From Candidatus Defluviibacillus avedoerensis (lineage in GTDB: Bacteria > Pseudomonadota > Gammaproteobacteria > Burkholderiales > Burkholderiaceae_C), in the NCBI GenBank assembly GCA_016703665.1, contig JADJBS010000013.1, forward strand, positions 62,001 to 126,000: a stretch of DNA of 64,000 bases. The letters are read 5' to 3'. Of the stretch, positions 1 through 7,858 are shown piece after piece; position 1 is the stretch's first letter; each line of letters starts with the position of its first letter. The translations under genes and the position numbers were made by a program. A model generated the notes under the pieces. That model made no database searches. It saw nothing but the letters and a program-made list of their open reading frames with translations, and had not been told where the DNA came from.

Positions 1-40
1 TGCCATGTCTGGCGGTCAGTGTAATCAGTGGGATGTGTCG

Positions 41-64
41 CATTTTGAGAATTTCTCCAAAATG
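41..64. promoter_or_regulatory. Inverted repeat upstream of coxS
   Basis: Left arm CATTTTGAGAA and right arm TTCTCCAAAATG are reverse complements apart from one extra C, and are separated by a single T. The element sits about 115 bases before the first cox gene in an otherwise gene-free leader, so it could be an operator for the cluster or a small RNA hairpin. No convincing -35/-10 pair was identified. Function is inferred from position only. Confidence 0.35.
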
Positions 65-179
65 GCACAAGTCTTTTAGGGTTTAGCCTAGGAAGTATGG
101 GGTCATGGGCACCAAGAATGATTTCAGTGCTTCTGTCCTATCCTCACATATGAAGCCATCAACATAGGAGACACATTCC

Positions 180-656
180 ATGAAAATTCAGCTCAAGGTC
201 AATGGCCGCACGACGAGCGTCGATGCGCCGCCGAACACACTGCTGGTGCATGCACTTCGCGAAGAACTCAAGCTCACAGGTACTCACGTGGGGTGCGACA
301 CGGCTCAGTGCGGCGCCTGCACCGTGATCGTCAACGGGCGGGCCATCAAGTCCTGTAACACGCTGGTCGCGCAGCATCCAGGCGCAGAGGTCACCACCAT
401 TGAAGGTCTTGCATCTGCTGACGGTACCTTGCACCCCATGCAAGCGGCCTTCAAAGACTGCCACGGCCTGCAATGCGGCTTTTGCACCCCTGGCATGGTG
501 ATGAGCGCGGTGGACTTGGTGAAGTCTCACCCCAAAGCCAGCGAAACCGAAATTCGCGAGCTGTTGGAGGGCAACTTGTGCCGCTGCACAGGCTACCAGA
601 ACATCGTCAAAGCGGTTCAGCAGGGCAGAGACGCCATGCTGGCCGTGGCCGCATAA
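180..656 (+). CDS. coxS: Cox-like molybdenum hydroxylase, 2Fe-2S small subunit
   Basis: Small iron-sulfur subunit of a xanthine-oxidase-family hydroxylase. It passes electrons from the molybdenum site on the large subunit to FAD on the medium subunit in the cytoplasm. The 158 residues are the usual family length. A plant-type 2Fe-2S domain comes first (Cys39, Cys44, Cys47, Cys59), then an all-helical 2Fe-2S domain (Cys99, Cys102, Cys134, Cys136 in GLQCGFC and CRCTGYQ). All eight ligands are present. An AGGAG ribosome-binding site lies 9 bases before the ATG. It is first in a coxS-coxL-coxM order, with coxL starting 12 bases after its stop. The substrate cannot be read from this subunit. A similar but distinct small subunit (nicA-like) occurs near 31 kb. 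Confidence 0.93.
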   Translation: MKIQLKVNGRTTSVDAPPNTLLVHALREELKLTGTHVGCDTAQCGACTVIVNGRAIKSCNTLVAQHPGAEVTTIEGLASADGTLHPMQAAFKDCHGLQCGFCTPGMVMSAVDLVKSHPKASETEIRELLEGNLCRCTGYQNIVKAVQQGRDAMLAVAA

Positions 657-668
657 GGAGCCAATCTC

Positions 669-3041
669 ATGGGTGCATCAGACTTTTCCAAACTCCCTCA
701 CATCGGTGAATCACTTCGCCGCAAAGAGGACTACCGGTTTTTGACCGGTGCAGGCAACTACACCGACGACATTAACCTCGCCAACCAGTCCTATGCTGTG
801 TTTGTGCGATCGCCGCACGCACATGCCACCGTCAAAGCCATTGATCTGGCCGCAGCCGAAAGCATGCCCGGCGTGACCAAAATCTTCACCGGCAAGGACA
901 TTGAAGGCAAGATGGGGGGCCTGCCTTGCGGCTGGCTGATCAACAACCCTGACGGCACGCCCATGAAGGAGCCCATGCATCCGATCCTGGCGATAGGCAA
1001 AGTGCGTTATGTGGGTGACCATGTTGCGATGGTGGTGGCAGACACCTATGAGCAGGCACGCAATGCAGCTGAAGCGGTGGTCGTGGATTACGACGTGCTA
1101 CCGGCCGTTGTCAGTGTGAGCGACGCGGCCAAAGCGTCGGCCTTGCACGACATCGCGCCCGACAATCATTGCTACAAATGGAGCATCGGCGACAAAGGTG
1201 CTGTGGACGCCGTATTTGCCAACGCCGCTCATGTCACCAAGCTGGACCTGACCAACAACCGCCTGATTCCCAACGCCATGGAGCCGCGTGCCGCGATTGG
1301 CTCCTACAGCCGTGCCAGCGACGAGTACACCTTGTACGTGTCCAACCAGAACCCCCACGTCGAACGCCTTTTGATGACGGCTTTTGTGCTGGGTCTGCCC
1401 GAGCATAAAGTGCGCGTGATTGCCCCCGACGTGGGAGGTGGTTTCGGCTCCAAGATTTTCTTGTATGCCGAAGATGTTTGTCTGACCTGGGCGGCCAAGC
1501 AACTCAACCGCAGCATCAAATGGACAGCAGACCGGGCTGAGGCCTTTGTCTCGGATGCCCATGGCCGCGACCATGTGAGCCATGCCGAAATGGCCATGGA
1601 CAAAGACGGCAAGTTCCTGGCTTTGCGTGTGCACACCGATGCCAATCTGGGCGCTTACCTGTCCACCTTCAGCACCGCAGTCCCCACCATTCTTTACGCC
1701 ACCTTGCTGGCGGGCCAGTACACCACGCCGCAGGTGTATGTAGAGGTGGACGCCTGGTTCACCAACACCGCGCCGGTGGACGCCTATCGCGGTGCAGGCC
1801 GCCCCGAGGCGACTTACCTGCTGGAGCGCCTGGTCAGTCGTTGTGCCTGGGAATTGGGGCTGGGACAGGACGAAATCCGCAAGCGCAACTTCATCACCAG
1901 CTTTCCCTACCAGACGCCGGTCGCCCTGCAATATGACATTGGGGACTACCACGCCTGCATGGACAAGGCGCAAAAGTTGGCCGATGTGACTGGCTTTGCC
2001 GCACGCAAGGCGGCCAGCGCGGCCAAGGGGCTCAAGCGTGGCATTGGTTACTCTAGCTACATCGAAGCATGCGGCATTGCGCCCAGCAACATCGCTGGCG
2101 CCCTGGGTGCACGTGCAGGCCTATTTGAGTGCGGTGAAATCCGTGTCCACCCCACAGGCAGTGTCACGGTCTTCACAGGCTCCCACAGTCATGGTCAAGG
2201 CCATGAAACCACGTTCGCGCAGGTGGTGGCGGCGCGTTTGGGCATCCCTGTGGAAAATGTTGACGTGGTGCACGGCGACACGGGTCGGGTTCCTTTTGGC
2301 ATGGGTACCTATGGCTCGCGTTCCATCTCTGTCGGTGGTGCCGCGATCATGAAGGCACTCGACAAAATCGAGACCAAGGCCAAAAAAATCGCTGCTCACC
2401 TGATGGAAGCAAGCGACACCGACATAGATTTTTCAAATGGTGAATTCACCGTCAGGGGTACCGACAAGAAAGTTGCTTTCGGGCAGGTATCTCTCGCTGC
2501 CTATGTGCCGCATAACTATCCGCTGGATAAACTGGAGCCGGGCTTGAACGAGACCGCGTTTTATGACCCCACCAACTTCACCTTCCCCGCAGGCACCTAC
2601 ATTTGCGAGGTCGAAGTAGACCCAGCCACGGGTACTGTAAGAGTAGACCGCTTCAGCGCAGTGGACGATTTTGGCACCATCATCAACCCGATGATCGTCG
2701 AAGGCCAAGTCCACGGCGGCGTGGTGCAGGGCATTGGTCAGGCCCTACTGGAAAACTGTGTGTACGACAAAGAAACCGGCCAACTGCTGACTGGTAGCTT
2801 CATGGACTACGCCATGCCACGGGCGGATGACTTTCCGCAGTTCAATCTGGACACCGTTTGTACCCCTTGCACCCACAACCCGCTGGGCACCAAGGGTTGC
2901 GGTGAAGCCGGGGCCATCGGCTCACCCCCTGCAGTGATCAATGCAGTGCTGGATGCGCTGCACGATCTGGGTGTCAAAGACTTTGACATGCCTGCTTCCC
3001 CTGGCCGCGTCTGGTCGGCTATTCAATTTGCCAAGGCATAA
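669..3041 (+). CDS. coxL: Cox-like molybdenum hydroxylase large subunit, form II
   Basis: Catalytic subunit that binds molybdopterin cytosine dinucleotide. At 790 residues it has the normal length for aerobic CO-dehydrogenase-type large subunits. Visible landmarks are the glycine-rich GGGFGSK (256-262), the active-site loop AYRGAGR (372-378) and the catalytic glutamate E746 in GCGEAGAIGS. Genuine form I CO dehydrogenases carry AYxCSFR with a cysteine that binds the Mo-Cu cluster. Here that cysteine is replaced, which defines form II. Form II enzymes have been linked to CO only in some bacteria, and many probably hydroxylate other small molecules. The DEG-XdhC accessory genes downstream support a functional Mo enzyme. 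Stop and next start are spaced for coupled translation with coxM. The family is certain, the substrate is open. Confidence 0.92.
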   Translation: MGASDFSKLPHIGESLRRKEDYRFLTGAGNYTDDINLANQSYAVFVRSPHAHATVKAIDLAAAESMPGVTKIFTGKDIEGKMGGLPCGWLINNPDGTPMKEPMHPILAIGKVRYVGDHVAMVVADTYEQARNAAEAVVVDYDVLPAVVSVSDAAKASALHDIAPDNHCYKWSIGDKGAVDAVFANAAHVTKLDLTNNRLIPNAMEPRAAIGSYSRASDEYTLYVSNQNPHVERLLMTAFVLGLPEHKVRVIAPDVGGGFGSKIFLYAEDVCLTWAAKQLNRSIKWTADRAEAFVSDAHGRDHVSHAEMAMDKDGKFLALRVHTDANLGAYLSTFSTAVPTILYATLLAGQYTTPQVYVEVDAWFTNTAPVDAYRGAGRPEATYLLERLVSRCAWELGLGQDEIRKRNFITSFPYQTPVALQYDIGDYHACMDKAQKLADVTGFAARKAASAAKGLKRGIGYSSYIEACGIAPSNIAGALGARAGLFECGEIRVHPTGSVTVFTGSHSHGQGHETTFAQVVAARLGIPVENVDVVHGDTGRVPFGMGTYGSRSISVGGAAIMKALDKIETKAKKIAAHLMEASDTDIDFSNGEFTVRGTDKKVAFGQVSLAAYVPHNYPLDKLEPGLNETAFYDPTNFTFPAGTYICEVEVDPATGTVRVDRFSAVDDFGTIINPMIVEGQVHGGVVQGIGQALLENCVYDKETGQLLTGSFMDYAMPRADDFPQFNLDTVCTPCTHNPLGTKGCGEAGAIGSPPAVINAVLDALHDLGVKDFDMPASPGRVWSAIQFAKA

Positions 3042-3051
3042 GGAGAACTCC

Positions 3052-3843
3052 ATGTACCCATTTACCCTAGAACGTCCCACCACGCTCGCCGATGCCAGCC
3101 GCTTGGCGGGTGCGGGTGTCAAACTGCTGGCAGGTGGGCAAACCCTGCTGGCCTCCATGAAGATGCGCCTGGCCTCACCCGAACAGGTCGCAGATCTGGG
3201 CGCTGTGGCAGAACTGGCCGACATCAAGCGTGAAGGCAATGCGCTGCGCATTGGCGCCATGACCCGCCATGCCGATGTGGCTGTCAATGCCGATGTGCTG
3301 GCAAGCATCCCAGCCTTGGCTGATTTGGCCTCTGGCATTGGTGACAGGCAAGTGCGCGCCATGGGCACTCTTGGCGGATCGGTGGCTAACAACGACCCTG
3401 CCGCCTGCTACCCCAGCGCCGTGCTGGCGCTGGGCGCCACAGTGCATACCACGCAGCGCCAGATTGCAGCAGACGACTACTTCCAGGGCATGTTTGCCAC
3501 GGCGCTGAACGAAGGCGAAATCATCACCGCAATCAGCTTCCCCGTGCCCGCCAAAGCAGCCTACATGAAGTTTCGCCAACCGGCTTCGCGTTTTGCCATG
3601 ATCGGCGTGTTTGTGGCGCAGACGTCAACCGGTGTGCGGGTGGCGGTGACTGGTGGCGGCAATGGTGTGTTCCGCCACAAGGGGCTGGAAGCTGCCTTGA
3701 GCCAGAGTTTCACAGCGGCGGCGGCGGCGGGAGTCAAGATTGAACCTGCGGATTACAGTGCAGACTTGCACGCCACTGCTGCCTACCGGGCAAACTTGGT
3801 CAGTGTGATGACCCAACGTGCCGTGACCAAGGCCTTGGGTTAA
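3052..3843 (+). CDS. coxM: Cox-like molybdenum hydroxylase, FAD-binding medium subunit
   Basis: Flavoprotein subunit of the same hydroxylase; it takes electrons from the 2Fe-2S protein and hands them to the respiratory chain. The 263-residue product shows both FAD contacts typical of the family: AGGQT (27-31) and TLGGSVANNDPAA (106-118). The ATG was chosen because an AAGGAG site lies 7 bases upstream and the protein then begins with the family-typical MYPFTLERP. An upstream in-frame extension into coxL exists but has no homology. The gene ends the structural part of the operon; a hairpin with a T-run follows, separating it from the maturation genes. Confidence 0.92.
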   Translation: MYPFTLERPTTLADASRLAGAGVKLLAGGQTLLASMKMRLASPEQVADLGAVAELADIKREGNALRIGAMTRHADVAVNADVLASIPALADLASGIGDRQVRAMGTLGGSVANNDPAACYPSAVLALGATVHTTQRQIAADDYFQGMFATALNEGEIITAISFPVPAKAAYMKFRQPASRFAMIGVFVAQTSTGVRVAVTGGGNGVFRHKGLEAALSQSFTAAAAAGVKIEPADYSADLHATAAYRANLVSVMTQRAVTKALG

Positions 3844-3860
3844 ACGCGCTGCTGCGCCAA

Positions 3861-3884
3861 AAGCCCCGCTTGCGGGGTTTTTTT
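3861..3884 (+). terminator. Rho-independent terminator after coxM
   Basis: A CCCCGC/GCGGGG inverted repeat, flanked by A-rich sequence on the left and a run of seven T on the right, lies 20 bases after the coxM stop. This suggests that coxSLM can be transcribed as a unit separate from the downstream coxDEG genes, or that read-through sets the ratio of enzyme to maturation factors. Confidence 0.75.
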
Positions 3885-3959
3885 ATGAATTTTTGCATTT
3901 TTGGCACGACTGTATTCAATTGTTTGCTATCTATTTTGTAGTTATAGAAGGGCTGCCCC

Positions 3960-4946
3960 ATGTTTGCCAGCATTGACGCGTTGCAGCTAGGCCTGCAGGC
4001 TGCGGGTTACTACGCTGACCGCCGTCTGGCGACGGCCGTTTTTTTGGCGCTCAAGCTCCAAAGACCTCTGTTGCTGGAGGGAGAGCCTGGGGTGGGTAAA
4101 ACCGCGCTGGCCAAAGCCTTGTCTGTGACCTTGCAGCGCGAGTTGATTCGCCTGCAATGCTATGACGGCATGGAGCAGCGCGAAGCGCTTTATGAGTGGA
4201 ACTATGCCGCGCAACTGCTGCACATGCGTGCGGCGGAAATGGCCCCCACGCATGGCGCTTCGCGTCCTGCGCTGCCCCCCGAGGGGGCCGTGTCCTGCCT
4301 TGGGGCGGCCCGGTGGCAGGATGGCACAACTTCACTTGACGGAACACGAGATGTTGAGGCCGAGGTTTACCAAGACAAATATCTGATCCGGCGGCCACTG
4401 TTGCAGGCCTTGCAAACCCCCGCACCTGGTGCGGTTTTGTTGATTGATGAGGTTGACCGTGCGGATGAACCCTTTGAAGCCTTCTTGCTGGAATATCTGG
4501 GCGAATACCAAGTCAGCATTCCTGAGCTGGGCACGCTCAAAGCCATTGCCCCTCCCATCACGCTGCTGACCAGCAACCGCACGCGTGATCTGAACGATGC
4601 GGTGAAACGCCGTTGCCTGTACCACTGGCTGGACTACCCAGACCGCGAGCGCGAACTCACCATTGTTCGGGCTTTGGTGCCCGAGGCATCGCGTGCCTTG
4701 TCAGACCAAGTGGCGCAGGTAGTGGGGCGGCTTCGCAGCCAGCCTTATGCGGATGCCTTCCAGCGTGCGCCTGGCATTGCCGAGACCGTGGAGTGGGCGA
4801 GGGCGCTGGTTGCATTGGACACTTTGGTGGTGGATCCCGAGGTAATCAGCGACACGGCGGGCATCTTGTTCAAGCAGCGCGAAGATGTGGCAGCCTTGAC
4901 GCAAACCTTGGCGCAGGAGCTGTTAAAGCCTGAGGAGGTCACCTGA
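3960..4946 (+). CDS. coxD: MoxR-type AAA+ ATPase (CoxD-like) with an unusual internal insert
   Basis: AAA+ chaperone of the MoxR group. CoxD of Oligotropha carboxidovorans is known to act in maturation of the CO dehydrogenase metal centre. Walker A is GEPGVGKT (41-48) and Walker B is VLLIDE (159-164); a sensor-like TSNRTRDLND follows. Residues about 94-131, between the family segments EALYEWNYAAQLLHM and VYQDKYLIRRPLLQA, are not MoxR-like. They are encoded largely by a GC-rich palindromic repeat, so the insertion has kept the frame open. Whether the loop is tolerated is unknown. The VWA partner coxE starts 28 bases downstream, the usual MoxR-VWA pairing. Confidence 0.88.
   Translation: MFASIDALQLGLQAAGYYADRRLATAVFLALKLQRPLLLEGEPGVGKTALAKALSVTLQRELIRLQCYDGMEQREALYEWNYAAQLLHMRAAEMAPTHGASRPALPPEGAVSCLGAARWQDGTTSLDGTRDVEAEVYQDKYLIRRPLLQALQTPAPGAVLLIDEVDRADEPFEAFLLEYLGEYQVSIPELGTLKAIAPPITLLTSNRTRDLNDAVKRRCLYHWLDYPDRERELTIVRALVPEASRALSDQVAQVVGRLRSQPYADAFQRAPGIAETVEWARALVALDTLVVDPEVISDTAGILFKQREDVAALTQTLAQELLKPEEVT
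4261..4320. repeat. GC-rich palindromic element inside coxD
   Basis: GCCCCC, a three-base centre (CGA) and GGGGGC form a perfect hairpin, followed by CTTGGGGCGGCCCGG. Related pieces of this sequence occur between genes elsewhere in the window (39675-39690, about 51722-51760 and the start of the ATPase gene near 61150). From memory, similar elements are common between genes in Comamonadaceae. Here it lies inside a coding region and is translated. The boundaries are approximate. Confidence 0.6.
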
Positions 4947-4974
4947 GTGGCTGCAACGTACATGTGCGAGCGCC

Positions 4975-6159
4975 ATGCGACTCGGTGATGCCCGCAGTGG
5001 CAAGCTGGCCGACAACCTCTGCGCATTTGGCCGGACCTTGCGCCGCGCTGGCTTGAGCGTGGACGCTTCGCGCATGGCGCTGGCATCCGAAGCGGCTTTG
5101 CTGGTGGGGCTTGCCAGCAGGCAGGATGTCTGCGCTGCGCTGGAATCCATTCTGGTCAGCCGAGAGGCGGACCGCATGGTGTTTCGCGAGCTGTTCGATG
5201 CGTACTTTCGTGACCCGGAAATGGCCAACAAGCTGTTGTCGCAAATGCTGCCCAGCGCCGAGGGTAAAGCAGAGCCCAGCAAACGGCGCCCGCGTGTGCG
5301 TGAGGCGTTGACCCCGCTACAAGCGGCTGAACAGGCCAAGCCCAAGGCGAAACCAGATCAAAAAATCGATCTGGACGCGGCCATGACCGCCAGTGACGCG
5401 GCACGGCTGCGTCATGCGGACTTCAATGGCCTGAGTGCCAGCGAATACCAGCTGGTGCAGCGCCTGGTTCGCGATATTGCATTGCCGATTCCCAGCATCC
5501 CCACACGACGGGCCAGATCAGGCCTGCGTGGCGGCCGACCGCATTGGCCTGGCATCTTGCACGAAGCGGCTCAGACAGGCGGGGAAGTGCTGCGCCTGCC
5601 TCGCTGGCAGCGGCAGACGGCAACCTTGCCGCTGTTGGTGTTGGTGGATGTGTCGGGTTCGATGGAGCGTTATGCGAGGCTGCTGCTCGCGTTTTTGCAT
5701 GCGGCAACGGCGGATACACGCCGTCGTGACGTGTTCGCTTTTGGCACGCATCTGACCGATTTGACGCCAGCTTTCAGCCAGGGAGATACCGACGCCATGC
5801 TGGCAAGTACGGCGACCTTGGTAGATGACTTTGCCGGTGGTACCCGGCTGGGTGAGTCCATCAGCACCCTACGCCGACGGCACGCCCGGCGGCTGGTCGG
5901 TCGGCGTACGTTGGTGCTGCTGATCAGTGACGGTCTGGACACGGGGGAACCCGCGTTGCTGGCGTCTGAGCTGGCGTGGCTGCGTCGACACAGTCGTCGC
6001 CTCTTGTGGTTGAATCCACTGCTTCGATTTGACGGCTATGCACCCATCGCGAGCGGTGCTGCCGTTTTGTACCAGCAGGCCGATGCCATGCTGGCGGTTC
6101 ACAACCTGGAACGCCTGCGGGATCTGGCGTCCAGCATTGCTGCTTTGATGCGGCGATAA
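4975..6159 (+). CDS. coxE: VWA-domain protein, CoxE-like
   Basis: Partner of the MoxR ATPase in maturation of Cox-type enzymes. The 394-residue protein has an N-terminal helical region, a charged linker rich in Lys/Pro (about 100-125) and a C-terminal von Willebrand A domain. The metal-ion-dependent adhesion motif DVSGS is at 225-229, with a later TRLGES segment and LISDGLDTG supplying the other expected contacts. The ATG at this position is the first in-frame start; earlier ATG codons between coxD and this gene are in other frames. It is followed after 28 bases by coxG. The role is assigned from family and context. Confidence 0.88.
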   Translation: MRLGDARSGKLADNLCAFGRTLRRAGLSVDASRMALASEAALLVGLASRQDVCAALESILVSREADRMVFRELFDAYFRDPEMANKLLSQMLPSAEGKAEPSKRRPRVREALTPLQAAEQAKPKAKPDQKIDLDAAMTASDAARLRHADFNGLSASEYQLVQRLVRDIALPIPSIPTRRARSGLRGGRPHWPGILHEAAQTGGEVLRLPRWQRQTATLPLLVLVDVSGSMERYARLLLAFLHAATADTRRRDVFAFGTHLTDLTPAFSQGDTDAMLASTATLVDDFAGGTRLGESISTLRRRHARRLVGRRTLVLLISDGLDTGEPALLASELAWLRRHSRRLLWLNPLLRFDGYAPIASGAAVLYQQADAMLAVHNLERLRDLASSIAALMRR

Positions 6160-6187
6160 CACGATGAGAATGAGATAGGAGTTCAAC

Positions 6188-6781
6188 ATGGACATGCAAG
6201 GCAGCCGCCACCTGAACATCACCCAGCAGCAAGCCTGGGAAGCCCTGAACGATCCCGCAGTGCTCAAGGCCTGCATTCCGGGCTGCGAGAAGATTGAGTT
6301 GATTGAGGAAAACCGCTATGCCGTGGGCGTGGCAGTCAAGGTGGGGCCTGTGTCCGCCAAGTTTGCGGGCAAGATTTCGCTCACCGACATGCTGCCGCCG
6401 CACAGCTACGCCATCAACTTTGACGGGCAGGGCGGTGCAGCGGGCTTTGGCAAAGGGGCGGCCCAGGTGGTGCTGACTTCCAAGGACGACGGCTGTGACC
6501 TCGACTACAGCGTCAGCGCCCAGGTTGGCGGCAAGATTGCCCAGGTTGGACAGCGCTTGATTGATGGGGTGGCCAAAAGCATGGCTGAGGATTTTTTCAA
6601 GCGCTTTGATGCTGAAATGGAGCGGCAGTATCCGTCCGTGGATGTAGCAGATGCTTCAAATTCAGTAGCAAACTCTGATGCATATGCTGACGAAAAGGCA
6701 AGAAAGCCAAGTATTTTGTCTGGGTGGGCATGGGCGGCCATCGCGGCCGGTTTGCTGGCCCTATATGTTTACTTGATGTGA
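6188..6781 (+). CDS. coxG: SRPBCC-fold membrane-anchored CoxG-like protein
   Basis: CoxG is a carbon monoxide dehydrogenase accessory protein; in known systems it helps recruit the enzyme to the cytoplasmic membrane and its quinone. The first 150 or so residues match the START/SRPBCC-type CoxG domain (start MDMQGSRHLNI, internal PGCEKIELIEENRY and VGPVSAKFAGKI). A polar linker follows, and residues about 178-197 form one hydrophobic helix at the extreme C-terminus, consistent with a tail anchor. A weak purine-rich site precedes the ATG. The next gene starts 7 bases after the stop, so coxE-coxG-XdhC are probably one transcript. Confidence 0.88.
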   Translation: MDMQGSRHLNITQQQAWEALNDPAVLKACIPGCEKIELIEENRYAVGVAVKVGPVSAKFAGKISLTDMLPPHSYAINFDGQGGAAGFGKGAAQVVLTSKDDGCDLDYSVSAQVGGKIAQVGQRLIDGVAKSMAEDFFKRFDAEMERQYPSVDVADASNSVANSDAYADEKARKPSILSGWAWAAIAAGLLALYVYLM

Positions 6782-6788
6782 GTGGATC

Positions 6789-7832
6789 ATGGAAAACATA
6801 GATGTCTTGGTCCTGCGCACCCTGCGTGATTGGCGCCTTGCAGGCCAGCGTGCCATGTTGGTGACGGTAGTGCGCACCTGGGGATCTTCTCCTCGTCCGG
6901 TTGGCTCGACCATGGCGTTATGTGAAAACGGAGCGGTGGTCGGTTCGGTGTCAGGTGGCTGCATTGAGGATGACCTGATTTACCGATACACGCAAGCCAA
7001 TGCCATGCCGACGGGTATTCCCCAGTTTGCAAAATACGGTGTTTCAGCCGATGAGGCACATCGTTTCGGCTTGCCGTGCGGCGGCACACTGGAATTGTTG
7101 CTTGAATTTGACCCTGACGCGACCCTGCTGGTTAAGTTGGTCAAGTGTCTTGAGGCGGGCCAATTGATGGAACGCACAGTGCATTTGCCAGATGGCAAGG
7201 TGACTCAGATAACTGCAGCTTCGCCGGCTCTGCTTAGCGTGAATGCCCTAGAGCTTGTCAACACTTTTGGGCCCGAATACCGCATGCTGCTGATTGGCGC
7301 CGGCCAGCTCAGCGAGTACCTGGCCACCATGGCGATTTTCAGTGGCTTTGCGGTCACGGTCTGTGACCCACGGGAGGAATACCGGGGCGCGTGGAATGTA
7401 TCCGCCGCCAGGGTGCTGTCAGACATGCCTGATGACGTTGTGCAGGCTTTCAAGCCAGATCGACGCAGCTGCGTCGTGGCACTAACGCATGACCCCAAAT
7501 TGGACGATCTGGCATTGCTGGAGGCACTGAAGTCAGACGCGTTCTATGTGGGGGCGATTGGCAGTCGCCGCAATGCCCAGTTGCGCAAGCGACGCATGGT
7601 CGAACACTTTGATCAGACAGCGCAAACCCTGGCAAATTTGCGAGGCCCGATTGGCATCTACATTGGCAGCAAGACGCCGCCTGAAATTGCAGTGAGTGTG
7701 ATGGCCGAGGTGCTGGCCGTCAAAAATGGTGTGCCATTGCCGCGCGACATGGCTGTGGGGCCTGCCAAAGATGAGCAGGCTGTGGCGCACTTCGATACTG
7801 ATGTGCCGGTTTGTGGCGCGCCAATGGCTTGA
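6789..7832 (+). CDS. XdhC/CoxF-family molybdenum cofactor insertion protein
   Basis: XdhC-family proteins bind the molybdenum cofactor, protect it while the terminal sulfido ligand is added, and load it into the apo-hydroxylase. The 347-residue product has the N-terminal XdhC/CoxI domain with the conserved GGCIE (56-60) and a second cysteine motif LPCGGTLEL near 95-103. A C-terminal Rossmann domain begins LLIGAGQLSEYLA (167-179). Both halves expected of a full-length XdhC are present. It ends the cox cluster and could also serve the NicAB-like enzyme, since no other XdhC gene was seen in the window. Confidence 0.9.
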   Translation: MENIDVLVLRTLRDWRLAGQRAMLVTVVRTWGSSPRPVGSTMALCENGAVVGSVSGGCIEDDLIYRYTQANAMPTGIPQFAKYGVSADEAHRFGLPCGGTLELLLEFDPDATLLVKLVKCLEAGQLMERTVHLPDGKVTQITAASPALLSVNALELVNTFGPEYRMLLIGAGQLSEYLATMAIFSGFAVTVCDPREEYRGAWNVSAARVLSDMPDDVVQAFKPDRRSCVVALTHDPKLDDLALLEALKSDAFYVGAIGSRRNAQLRKRRMVEHFDQTAQTLANLRGPIGIYIGSKTPPEIAVSVMAEVLAVKNGVPLPRDMAVGPAKDEQAVAHFDTDVPVCGAPMA

Positions 7833-7858
7833 TAGATGCAGACGTGCTGTGGCGGCGC

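Noticed and set aside
1098..1973. Long open frame on the minus strand opposite coxL
   Set aside because: It is antisense to a complete, well-conserved gene, shows no recognisable family and follows from the high GC third-position bias.
180..3843. Reading the coxSLM cluster as a nicotinate or xanthine dehydrogenase
   Set aside because: The gene order, CoxDEG partners and AYRGAGR loop place it in the form II Cox group; a specific alternative substrate cannot be supported.
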